DNA of 64,000 nucleotides from Myroides oncorhynchi (GTDB lineage Bacteria; Bacteroidota; Bacteroidia; Flavobacteriales; Flavobacteriaceae), in the NCBI RefSeq assembly GCF_020905415.1, contig NZ_JAJJMP010000001.1, forward strand, positions 2,553,501-2,617,500, read 5' to 3'. The position numbers and the translations under genes were made by a program. Of the stretch, positions 9,422 to 16,950 are shown piece after piece. Position 1 is the stretch's first letter. The number at the start of each line of letters is the position of its first letter. The notes below the pieces were generated by a model, which was not told the origin of the DNA, searched no databases, and saw nothing but the letters and a program-made list of their open reading frames with translations.

Positions 9422-9572
9422 GGAGTAAAGATAGATATTATCTTAAACCATGGTGGTCTTGTAGTGATAAAACCAACTCAGCAATAGATTTGATTACACA
9501 GATTCTATAACTAAGATGGTAAATACTCCATGTATAAATCTTACCTTTAGAACTGTAGTTATAAAAGAATAA
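9422..9572 (+). pseudogene. Decayed 3' fragment of an alkB-like gene
   Basis: Read in the frame of 9422 the segment gives GVKIDIILNHGGLVVIKPTQ and then stops. This matches residues 155-174 of the AlkB encoded at 7820-8434 (GVKIDVVLDHGSLLVMKGNT). After in-frame stops and a frame change it continues as MVNTPCINLTFRTVVIKE before TAA, matching the last residues of AlkB (LVHTPRINLTFRTIEIKE). Both the 2OG-binding end and the final stop line up, so this is a degraded copy and not chance. It ends 2 bases before the Crp-type gene, so the lost gene may once have preceded that regulator directly. Confidence 0.88.
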
Positions 9573-9574
9573 AT

Positions 9575-10144
9575 ATGACAAGGAAGTCGTTTAGTACACT
9601 ATCTAATGTGATCAATCATGATTTATGGCAGTCTTTGTGCTCGTTAATACATCAAAAGACTTTAGAAAATAAAGACATGTTAATTAAACAGGGAGAAATT
9701 GCTGATAAAATAGTATGGATAAAGCATGGGATTTTACGTTCTTATTTTTTATTGGAGAATGGTGAAGAACGTACTTACTGTATCACTTTTGATGGGAGTA
9801 TGATGACTGCAATGACTTCATTTATCTCAGGGCAATCTTCTAAAGAAAATATTCAATCTATTGGCAAAACAGAGTTGTATATACTCTATAAGAAGGATGT
9901 CGACATGTTATGTAAGGATAGTATTGTATGGACTATTTTTTTTAAAAAGTTGTTAGAAGAGCAGTTTATTGAACTTGAAGAAAAACTTTTTGATATTCAA
10001 CGTTTGCAAGCTAAAGAGAGATACTTAAAATTATTACATCATCATCCAGAGTATATCCAACATATACCTGGTATTTATTTAGCTTCTTTTTTAAACATAA
10101 GCCCAAGACACCTTAGTAGAATACGCAAGGAAGTTGTTTTATAG
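9575..10144 (+). CDS. Crp/Fnr-family transcriptional regulator
   Basis: 189 residues. Residues 10-120 or so form a cyclic-nucleotide-binding-type beta barrel, with the pattern KDMLIKQGEIADKIVWIKHGILRSYF, then ERTYCITF and a glycine-rich turn. A long dimerisation helix follows, then a short C-terminal helix-turn-helix (GIYLASFLNISPRHLSRIRKE). The arginine and acidic residues that bind cAMP in E. coli Crp are not clearly kept, which is usual for this Bacteroidota subgroup, so the effector is unknown. It lies 40-70 bases upstream of an esterase gene on the same strand. Proteins of this type often control the neighbouring enzyme gene, so regulation of the esterase is an inference. Confidence 0.85.
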   Translation: MTRKSFSTLSNVINHDLWQSLCSLIHQKTLENKDMLIKQGEIADKIVWIKHGILRSYFLLENGEERTYCITFDGSMMTAMTSFISGQSSKENIQSIGKTELYILYKKDVDMLCKDSIVWTIFFKKLLEEQFIELEEKLFDIQRLQAKERYLKLLHHHPEYIQHIPGIYLASFLNISPRHLSRIRKEVVL

Positions 10145-10156
10145 ACCTATGTCCTG

Positions 10157-10171
10157 TTTGTTATAAACAAA
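10157..10171. promoter_or_regulatory. Inverted repeat TTTGTT-N3-AACAAA, possible operator
   Basis: A 15-base perfect dyad lies in the short gap between the Crp-type gene and the esterase. Its size and position suit a Crp-family binding site. In AT-rich DNA a chance match is possible. Confidence 0.3.
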
Positions 10172-10211
10172 AGTATACAACTTTGTGGCTTTAATCAAAG
10201 TAACTATAAAT

Positions 10212-11159
10212 ATGAACATTGATAAGCAACTACTAAAAGTATTGCAATCTAGTGCTTGGACTAAAATTCCTTATGAGTTACTCCTAGAGACTAGTCCTGA
10301 ACAAATACGCATAGAAGAAAATAACTTAATGAAACAGGAAGGGGCATTAGAAACGCCTGATGCAATTCAAGTGTTTAATAAAGAGATTCAGAGCACAGAT
10401 AAGAAGAGCTTAATCTCTTTGAGAATATACAAGCCTAAGCAAATAGTCAATAATCTTCCTATGATTTTATTCTTTCATGGCGGCGCTTTTATTTTCGGTT
10501 CTGGTGATCAATATGACTTTCAGATGTATCCATTAGTACAAGAGACTAATGTTATCATTGTATCGGTAGATTATAGATTAGCTCCCAAATATCCTTTTCC
10601 TGCAGCATTAGAGGATAGTGTAAATGCATTACAGTATATATATGAAAATGCAGAAGCTTTTGGTGGGAATAGAAATAATATTAGTGTAATGGGTAGTAGC
10701 GCTGGAGGAACTATAGCACTATCATTACTTCACTTAAATAGAGATCATGATAATATTCCTATAACCAGTGGTTTTTTCTTATATCCACCTACATGTGATG
10801 AATTAAATACCTCTTCTATGCAAGTTTATGCAAACGCACCTATGCAATCTAAGAAAAGTGCTCGTTATATGTGGAAGTATTACTTATCTGGAAATAGTAC
10901 TAAATGGATGGAATACGCAGTTCCTAATAAAATGTGTAATTATAAAGGATTACCACCAATGGTTTTTGTGTTAGCAGAATATGATCCTTTAATTGATGAG
11001 GCAAAAGAATATATAAAGGCTATAATAGCAAATAATGGGAATGTGAAAGTAAAGCAAGTGCAAGGGGCAGTACATACATTTGATTTTTTTGAATGTAGAT
11101 TAACTGATGATTTTACAAAGTATAAAGTAGAGTATTTTAAGAAATTACATTCCTTGTAA
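10212..11159 (+). CDS. Alpha/beta hydrolase (hormone-sensitive-lipase family esterase)
   Basis: 315 residues from ATG 10212. A GTG at 10185 would add nine residues with no family support. The oxyanion-hole motif HGGAF is at 89-93. The nucleophile elbow GSSAGG has S163. D258 in AEYDPLIDE and H288 in GAVHTFDFF complete the catalytic triad. YRLAPKYPFPAALED after the first motif is characteristic of HSL/GDXG esterases. No signal peptide is visible, so it is cytoplasmic, acting on short acyl esters. It sits between two Crp-type regulators and just before an AhpD-like gene, suggesting a small stress- or xenobiotic-response cluster. The natural substrate is unknown. Confidence 0.9.
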   Translation: MNIDKQLLKVLQSSAWTKIPYELLLETSPEQIRIEENNLMKQEGALETPDAIQVFNKEIQSTDKKSLISLRIYKPKQIVNNLPMILFFHGGAFIFGSGDQYDFQMYPLVQETNVIIVSVDYRLAPKYPFPAALEDSVNALQYIYENAEAFGGNRNNISVMGSSAGGTIALSLLHLNRDHDNIPITSGFFLYPPTCDELNTSSMQVYANAPMQSKKSARYMWKYYLSGNSTKWMEYAVPNKMCNYKGLPPMVFVLAEYDPLIDEAKEYIKAIIANNGNVKVKQVQGAVHTFDFFECRLTDDFTKYKVEYFKKLHSL

Positions 11160-11185
11160 GTATCTTTAGTGTTTTAATATATTAT

Positions 11186-11773
11186 ATGGATAACTTCAAA
11201 AAACACTTCAAAAAACACTTAGAAAAATTCCTAGGAAAACTACCAACTACTGAGGTAGAGATTATTGTTTCATATTTTGAACAACTTACAGTTAAGAAAA
11301 AAGAATGCATTCAGGAGTCGGGTATGCTATGTGATAAGATGTTCTTTGTTTTACGAGGATGTCTTAGAAGTTATTATGTAAAGACTAATGGGGGGGAACA
11401 AACAATAGACTTTGCAATAGAGAATTGGTGGATTACGGATAATAAAGCATTTGAAGAAGGAACTATAAGTAGCTTTTCTATTCAAGCAATTGAGGCCACA
11501 GATATCTTAATGATAACAACGAGACAGTTTGTTTTATTGTTAGAGGAATCCCCTATAATGGAGAAGTATTTTAGATGTGTATTTCAGCGAGCGTATGCAG
11601 CAGCTCAATATAGACTCAAGTATTTATATGAATTTAGTAGAGAAGAGTTATATTTTCATTTCGAAGAATCTTACCCTGAATTTGTACAGCGCATACCTCA
11701 GTATTTAATGGCATCTTATTTAGGTTTTAGCCCAGAGTATTTAAGTGAAATTAAGAAGAAAAAGTTTTCTTAA
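11186..11773 (+). CDS. Crp/Fnr-family transcriptional regulator
   Basis: 195 residues. The N-terminal cyclic-nucleotide-binding-like barrel runs from about 20 to 125 (KKECIQESGMLCDKMFFVLRGCLRSYY, then a segment ending in VLLLEESPIM). A linker helix and a short helix-turn-helix at the C-terminus (YLMASYLGFSPEYLSEIKKK) complete the protein. It is a second member of the same subfamily as the protein encoded at 9575-10144 and lies 26 bases after the esterase stop. The AhpD-like gene begins 68 bases downstream, a common target arrangement in Flavobacteria. The ligand is unknown. Confidence 0.85.
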   Translation: MDNFKKHFKKHLEKFLGKLPTTEVEIIVSYFEQLTVKKKECIQESGMLCDKMFFVLRGCLRSYYVKTNGGEQTIDFAIENWWITDNKAFEEGTISSFSIQAIEATDILMITTRQFVLLLEESPIMEKYFRCVFQRAYAAAQYRLKYLYEFSREELYFHFEESYPEFVQRIPQYLMASYLGFSPEYLSEIKKKKFS

Positions 11774-11841
11774 ACAGGTTTAAGTTTTTTGGAGTGTTAT
11801 AGCTATAGATTTGTTGTTGTTAAAATGATAAAACAAAAACA

Positions 11842-12273
11842 ATGAGAAAAGCAATTTATAAAACAGATCCAAAGGCTTATGATGGAATGTTTATGTTAGA
11901 AAAATATCTTAGTGAGTCAAAATTAACACCTATACATAAAGAACTTATAAAAATAAGGACTTCTCAGTTAAATGGTTGTGGATATTGTTTAGATATACAT
12001 ACACAAGATGCGTTAAAGCTAGGGGAATCTAGTAGAAGACTTTTGGTATTGGCTGCATGGAAAGAAACAGAGTTATTTAGTGAAGAAGAGCGAGTAATTC
12101 TAGATATGACAGAAGCACTTGTTTTTGTTCATCTTGGAGGGATTAGTGATGAGTTATATAGCAAAGCAATTCAGCTGTTTGACGAAGTTTATTTAGCTCA
12201 ATTAATAATGTGTATGGTCACAATAAATGCTTGGAATAGGATAGGAGTAGCTACTCATCTTAAAGCAAAGTAA
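11842..12273 (+). CDS. Carboxymuconolactone decarboxylase family (AhpD-like) protein
   Basis: 143 residues. The family signature is complete: ELIKIRTSQLNGCGYCLDIHTQDA holds the redox-active C46 and C49 and H53, as in AhpD-like alkylhydroperoxidases. The all-helical length and the ending (MVTINAWNRIGVATHL) also fit the single-domain members. The expected role is thiol-dependent peroxide reduction or a related oxidative-stress function in the cytoplasm. It follows a Crp-type regulator, which probably controls it. A strong terminator follows. Confidence 0.9.
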   Translation: MRKAIYKTDPKAYDGMFMLEKYLSESKLTPIHKELIKIRTSQLNGCGYCLDIHTQDALKLGESSRRLLVLAAWKETELFSEEERVILDMTEALVFVHLGGISDELYSKAIQLFDEVYLAQLIMCMVTINAWNRIGVATHLKAK

Positions 12274-12274
12274 T

Positions 12275-12312
12275 AAAAAAGGGATTGTTTATAAAAACAG
12301 TCCCTTTTTCTA
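12275..12312. terminator. Bidirectional terminator between convergent genes
   Basis: The stem AAAAAGGGATTGTTT pairs with AAACAGTCCCTTTTT through one G-T pair, and A and T runs flank both sides. It serves the AhpD-like gene and, from the other strand, the large gene ending at 12339. Confidence 0.85.
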
Positions 12313-12338
12313 TTTGTTTTATTTAGTTGGTAAATCTT

Positions 12339-14132
12339 TTATTTATAGTTAGTAGTAAGATCTACTTCTATTGTATTCAATTCTGCTAAAGCAATGTCTT
12401 TTTCGTTTTTAAAGTATTGGTTATCATTAAGGAATAAATCTTTATAATAGTTAATACCATTTAAGATATTCTCTTTTATTTTTGTAATCTGCTTTGCTTT
12501 AACAGCAGTATAATCAGTAGATAGAGCGATTACTTCACTCTTAAAATGATCAATGTACATTCTTAGCTCTTTTATAAAAAAATGAGGGCGTAAGTTTGTC
12601 TCTATAACATTGTCATTTCCATAGATATGTTTAATCATTTGTTGTAATGAAACTTCTTTAGTGAAATAAGCAATATTAGGACCAGGACAAATTACAACTC
12701 CTTGTGATTCACCTTTTATAGGGAGTTTAAGGTCTAAAAATGAGGCATTTGCTAAGCCAATGCACAGACATGATTTTTCAGTTAATGTATTGAATTTTAC
12801 TTTGTACTCTTCTGTTGTCATATTCTCTTTTTCAAGAGCAAGTTTTTGTAGTTCTATCGTTTGAAACTTTCGCGATGCAGTACATAGTCCTTCATTATCA
12901 TGGGTCTTGTTAAGGGCTAAGTACTTTCTAGGACAAGAACTACCAGCTTTATCTTTTATGATTCTAGCAGAGCGTATGGCTTCATTAGATGTACCTTTTA
13001 TACTATTAAAAGGAATCCCCAAAGGAGAAATGTTACTTAGATATAAGTCTTCTTCTTTTGCATTTATTAGAAGTTGACGTGTTTCTGAGTCTACAGAGGT
13101 TGCTTCAGGAACAAGTAAGAATGGAGAGCCCCATCCAACAGAATCAAGTTGATAATGATCTAATAAAAATTGGTGTTCAACAGAGGTTCCTACTCCTCCT
13201 TGAGCAGTTACTTTTAGCTCTGGATGAGTATTGGGAACGTATTTTCCTTTTTGACTTAGTGATTTGCACATTAAATCAAAAGTAGAATTTATTAACTCCT
13301 GTCTTCTAGTTTTAAACTCGTCTAATATTACTCCTAATAGGTATCCATCGGTAGCAAAAGCATGTCCTCCACAGTTTAACCCTGATTCTATGCGATATTC
13401 AGATACCCAAAGTCCTTTCTTAGCTAAGAAGTTACCTTGGATTAATGCTGATCTAAAATCACTTACTTTAAGTATAATCCTCTTTTGTAGTCCATGTTCT
13501 GGATGAGGAAAGAAAGCGTCAAAGTTCTCGAAGTAACTAAACAGGCGAGGATTCATTCCTGCAGAAAGGACAACAGAAGAACTTAAACTACTATTTGCAA
13601 ATCCACGTAAGGCAGCATGTGCATCATTAAATTCGATAGGTAAAGCCTCTTTTTTATTGAAGTTTTCACGGTCTACTTTTGTCATGATATTTACATCTAT
13701 TTCTCCTGGATGAATGTAATTGTCAATGATGTTCTTTAGGTTTTCTATTGATAGTTTTTCATCAATATGTCTTTGTATTCCCTTTCTGATTTCAGATAGA
13801 TTAGGTAAACTCTCTTTGTAATCCTCTAATTCTTTTCTACTTTCTAATAGATTTGTTTTTAATTTATTAAACTTTTCCTTGACAATAGAGTCTATTGTAT
13901 TTAGATATGCAGTAATTCTTTTTGCTCTAAAGTCTTCAATTTTTTTAGTAATTTCAGTGTAAGGCAATTCAAATTTCTCACAATAAAAGCGATTCATGCG
14001 TTCTATTAGTTCATCATCCATTACAGAAATAGTAGAAGAAATTCCATATTGAGCCACACGTATAGGGCTATCTATAGTGTATGCTAAACCCATTACAGGA
14101 ATATGAAATGAATGTATTGGTTTTAGTTTCAT
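12339..14132 (-). CDS. Large conserved unknown protein, possible flavin-binding barrel
   Basis: 597 residues with no signal peptide or membrane segment. Recognisable blocks are an N-terminal PVMGLAYTIDSPIRVAQYGI, a charged helical stretch around 60-130, and GLNCGGHAFATDGYLLGVIL near 250. These are followed by VTAQGGVGTSVEHQFLLDHY near 310, VGWGSPFLLVPEATSVD, then CPRKYLALN, and CLCIGLANASFL with GVVICPGPNIAYF near 460-490. The glycine-rich AQGGVG block followed by helix and GWGSPFL resembles the phosphate-binding region of FMN-dependent TIM barrels such as nitronate monooxygenases. The C-terminal 100 residues are helical. I do not recognise an established name. The cysteines in SCPRKY and SCLCIG could bind metal. 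It stands alone, transcribed towards the AhpD-like gene. Confidence 0.6.
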   Translation of the reverse strand: MKLKPIHSFHIPVMGLAYTIDSPIRVAQYGISSTISVMDDELIERMNRFYCEKFELPYTEITKKIEDFRAKRITAYLNTIDSIVKEKFNKLKTNLLESRKELEDYKESLPNLSEIRKGIQRHIDEKLSIENLKNIIDNYIHPGEIDVNIMTKVDRENFNKKEALPIEFNDAHAALRGFANSSLSSSVVLSAGMNPRLFSYFENFDAFFPHPEHGLQKRIILKVSDFRSALIQGNFLAKKGLWVSEYRIESGLNCGGHAFATDGYLLGVILDEFKTRRQELINSTFDLMCKSLSQKGKYVPNTHPELKVTAQGGVGTSVEHQFLLDHYQLDSVGWGSPFLLVPEATSVDSETRQLLINAKEEDLYLSNISPLGIPFNSIKGTSNEAIRSARIIKDKAGSSCPRKYLALNKTHDNEGLCTASRKFQTIELQKLALEKENMTTEEYKVKFNTLTEKSCLCIGLANASFLDLKLPIKGESQGVVICPGPNIAYFTKEVSLQQMIKHIYGNDNVIETNLRPHFFIKELRMYIDHFKSEVIALSTDYTAVKAKQITKIKENILNGINYYKDLFLNDNQYFKNEKDIALAELNTIEVDLTTNYK

Positions 14133-14145
14133 TTGGTGTTTTTAA

Positions 14146-14361
14146 TTATTCTTAAAGCTGAGGAAATTCATTAAAAAAACTCATATAGAAGCTGATATTT
14201 ATCATGTAGTTGATTATGATTGTGTTAAACTCAAAATTGACTATAGATTAGATAAATGAAAAGTAAGTATACAAAGTACATCTGAATTAGCGATCTTAGG
14301 GTATACTAGTAAGATTATATAGCTATTAAAAGAAGTGGGAGTAGAATCGTTTTGTGGTATT
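14146..14361 (+). pseudogene. Degraded reading frame, fragment of an unknown gene
   Basis: In one frame this stretch reads KLRKFIKKTHIEADIYHVV, then DYDCVKLKIDYRLDK and a stop. It continues in the same frame with KVSIQSTSELAILGYTSKII, stop, LLKEVGVESFCGI, stop. The amino-acid composition is protein-like on either side of the stops. A 42-base part (14249-14290) matches 47415-47456 at 37 positions, also in an intergenic region. I infer two remnants of one lost gene family. The parent protein is unknown. Confidence 0.45.
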
Positions 14362-14660
14362 TAGCTAACATTGATTTAAGAGATAAAGGTGTTGAATCTA
14401 TCATTATATGTATATTTCTTAGCACCTTATAGTTGATTTTTTACAATAGGGAAAGTTTAGTTTATTTATATCATACTGATTTATAATGTATTATTTGCAA
14501 TCTTAAATAGTTGAGTAATTATTTTAGTATAATATTAAAATAATTGTTGAATTATTTTTAAATTTAATTGATTTTGTAACATATATAAGCACTAACTAAG
14601 GCTTTTGGTGATCTATTGTGATATAAAAAAATAACTTAATTCATTAATACCTCTTGTACT
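14362..14660. other. Gene-free intergenic region
   Basis: About 300 AT-rich bases after the decayed frame. I see no gene, no strong hairpin and no clear promoter. Confidence 0.5.
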
Positions 14661-15185
14661 ATGATAAATGATTATTTGAATAAATTAGTGGGCATTCGTT
14701 TAAAAGGTAGAAAAAAAGAATTAATACATGGGATTGTATTAGCTTGTAATGAGAAATGGGTATTGACTAAATGTAACTCAGTTGATTATGTAGTAGATGG
14801 ATACGAGCTGATACCAATAGATAAAATATCGACTATAGAACGTGGAGAAAATATTGTTTTTATTGAAGAGGTGCTTAAAGCTAAACATATTGATTTCCAT
14901 ACTATCCCAATTGTGCTTAAAAGTAATATTTTCGAAACTTTGATCGAAATAGGTAATAAGTATGGGGCTTTCGGATTAGAATTTAAAGAAGAGGATTGTG
15001 TTTACGTTGGTAAGTATGTTGATAGTGAAGATAATGATTATTTTGCGTTTGAAGAATTATCTGCCTCTGGTGAATGGTTTGAAGAAATAGAAGAGTTTAA
15101 GATTTCTAAGGTTTATAAAATTGACTTTGATAGTGATTACGTAGAATCTTTATTACTGTATACAAATAGGAAGCTTAGTGAATAA
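14661..15185 (+). CDS. Hypothetical protein
   Basis: 174 residues, acidic, no signal peptide or membrane segment. The first 70 residues form a beta-rich unit (LVGIRLKGRKKELIHGIVLA, then EKWVLTKCNSVDYVVDGYEL and IPIDKISTIERGE) that looks like a small SH3- or Sm-like barrel. The remainder is strongly acidic with a second beta region (FALEFKEED-like and VYVGKYVDSED). The pattern recalls stand-alone cytoplasmic proteins found near immunity and SUKH-type genes, but no family can be named. A stop shortly before the following lipoprotein suggests loose co-transcription at most. Confidence 0.6.
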   Translation: MINDYLNKLVGIRLKGRKKELIHGIVLACNEKWVLTKCNSVDYVVDGYELIPIDKISTIERGENIVFIEEVLKAKHIDFHTIPIVLKSNIFETLIEIGNKYGAFGLEFKEEDCVYVGKYVDSEDNDYFAFEELSASGEWFEEIEEFKISKVYKIDFDSDYVESLLLYTNRKLSE

Positions 15186-15286
15186 TAAGATTAGAATTTT
15201 TTAATTTACTCTATCGATAAATTGCATGATTATTGATTATTAGAAAAGCAAACGAATATATTTTAACCAATATTAAAAGATTTATT

Positions 15287-16009
15287 ATGAAGAAAATTTT
15301 TAGCCTTTTATCAACTGCATTCTTGAGTGTATTGTTGTTTAGTTGTAGTACTGACGATAACTATGATGATTTAAGTAATTTAGTTGGCGGTTTTACTATG
15401 GTGAATGCATACGAGAGTGATGCTGCTGTATTATATGTGGCAGATGGGCGTCCTGTACAGAATCCTTATTATCCATTGTTTTATCAAAGTGTAGGATATG
15501 TTAATCTATGGCAAGGTATACGTAATATAGATGTACTGGGAAGTATTTCTAATAAACGATTAACTTCAAACATACAGAAGATTGAGAGTCAAAAGTTTTA
15601 TACTTCATTTATAGGAGGAAGCTCTAAGAAAGTAATTCACTTTATTACTGAAGATCAAATTAAGAAGATAAATCCTTTGAATGGGACAAAACAATCAGGG
15701 GTTCGCTTTTTTAATTTGAGTTCAGATGATGTTACGGCAACTGTTGAGTTTGATGACAAAATCTTAGTGAAAGAATTCGAAGCTCGAGTGCAAGATGATG
15801 AGAAAACAGCAATTAAAACTCAAGAGTTTTCTACAGTGGAATCTAAAACATATATGATCTCGATAAAAGATAAAGAAGGAAAAGTATTAGTTACCAGAGA
15901 TAAAGTAATTTTTAATCCTTCTCAATATTATTCTATCATCTTGATAGGTTCTAAGGATAACAAAGAGAAACCATACTATATTGGAATTATTAATCAAGCT
16001 GTGAAGTAA
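15287..16009 (+). CDS. DUF4397-like lipoprotein
   Basis: 240 residues from ATG 15287. A farther ATG at 15233 would precede the signal peptide by 18 residues and is rejected. The signal MKKIFSLLSTAFLSVLLFSC gives lipid-modified C20, then STDDNYDD, a sorting tail typical of surface-exposed Bacteroidota lipoproteins. The mature part has the DUF4397 pattern: an early VNAYESDAAVLYVADGRPVQ, a Y-x-S-V-G-Y segment, and the later VRFFNLSSDD that opens a second beta domain. It is likely an outer-membrane-anchored beta protein. No ligand is known. A terminator follows directly. Confidence 0.75.
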   Translation: MKKIFSLLSTAFLSVLLFSCSTDDNYDDLSNLVGGFTMVNAYESDAAVLYVADGRPVQNPYYPLFYQSVGYVNLWQGIRNIDVLGSISNKRLTSNIQKIESQKFYTSFIGGSSKKVIHFITEDQIKKINPLNGTKQSGVRFFNLSSDDVTATVEFDDKILVKEFEARVQDDEKTAIKTQEFSTVESKTYMISIKDKEGKVLVTRDKVIFNPSQYYSIILIGSKDNKEKPYYIGIINQAVK

Positions 16010-16031
16010 GAAAAAGCTTTTTATGATGTAC

Positions 16032-16073
16032 AAAAATCCCTTGGGAACCACAGTGTTCTTAAGGGATTTTTTG
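16032..16073 (+). terminator. Rho-independent terminator
   Basis: The stem AAAAATCCCTTGGGAAC/GTTCTTAAGGGATTTTTT, with one small internal mismatch, is followed by T residues. It ends the lipoprotein transcript. From here to 16377 (304 bases) I see nothing else that can be supported. Confidence 0.85.
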
Positions 16074-16377
16074 ATATAATGATTTACTCGTGTAGTAAGG
16101 GTGGATTTTTGTTGGGCTTCAGGCTACTTTTCTTAGTGAAGTAACTGATAGGCTAAATTAAAGCACTAGGTAAGGGATGTGTACCTAAGCTCATATAAAG
16201 AAATAAATCAATAATAAAGGCATGTGAATAGTATCAAATTAGACTATAAAGATATGTTATTTTAGAAGGCTCGTTGTAACACAGTTGTTTTTATGTAATA
16301 TCTTTACTTTAGATTAAAATTTTCTTATCTGTGAGAGTATCAGTAGTATTAAGAATAGTATATAATAAAAATAAATT

Positions 16378-16950
16378 ATGTTTGAAAATCATCCAATTGA
16401 CATAAATAAACTACCATTAGTAGAGGAGGTAAAGTTTAATAGCTTAGACTCTAAGTATAAAACTGTAGTAAGTATAAGGTTGTCAGTTGTTACTTTTTGT
16501 CTACTGTTGCTATCTTTTTCACCTTATGTACTTCAGTACTTAAAGGTAATTTTATTAAGTAGTAAATTGCTTTTGTTGATAGGCATATTAGGTATTATTA
16601 TATCTATACTTATGTGTAGTACTACGTTAAAAGGCGTGGGAATGAAAGGCTATGCCCTTAGAGAACATGATATTGTATATAAGTCTGGGATTATCACCAG
16701 AACTCAGACTATCATTCCCTTTAATAGGGTTCAGCATGTTGTTGTTTATGAGAGTGCTTTACTAAGAGTATTTAATCTGTGTACAGTTGAGTTTTTTACC
16801 GCAGGTGGTGCTTTAGGGGATTTGAAGATATCTGGCATATCTAAGGAAGAAGGAGATCGACTAAAAGCTTATGTTGTACAGAAGATTAGTAAATCGATAC
16901 ATGCTAATGTAGGTGAACAGATAATAGAGGAGATAAATGAGACAAAGTAA
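16378..16950 (+). CDS. Bacterial PH-domain membrane protein, YdbS type
   Basis: 190 residues. Two hydrophobic helices (about 35-55 and 58-82) are followed by a bacterial PH-type domain (PF03703-like). The domain shows YALREHDIVYKSGIITR, then TIIPFNRVQHVVVYESALLR and VEFFTAGGALGDLKI, the usual order of strands. It is an inner-membrane protein with the PH domain in the cytoplasm. It overlaps the next gene by 14 bases, and the pair corresponds to the ydbS/ydbT two-gene unit of Bacillus, implicated there in envelope stress and peptide toxin tolerance. That role is family knowledge and is not shown here. Confidence 0.85.
   Translation: MFENHPIDINKLPLVEEVKFNSLDSKYKTVVSIRLSVVTFCLLLLSFSPYVLQYLKVILLSSKLLLLIGILGIIISILMCSTTLKGVGMKGYALREHDIVYKSGIITRTQTIIPFNRVQHVVVYESALLRVFNLCTVEFFTAGGALGDLKISGISKEEGDRLKAYVVQKISKSIHANVGEQIIEEINETK

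Noticed and set aside
12339..14132. Plus-strand frames of 75-80 codons inside the large minus-strand gene
   Set aside because: They are shadow frames without family pattern. The minus-strand frame is long, with conserved-looking glycine and cysteine blocks.
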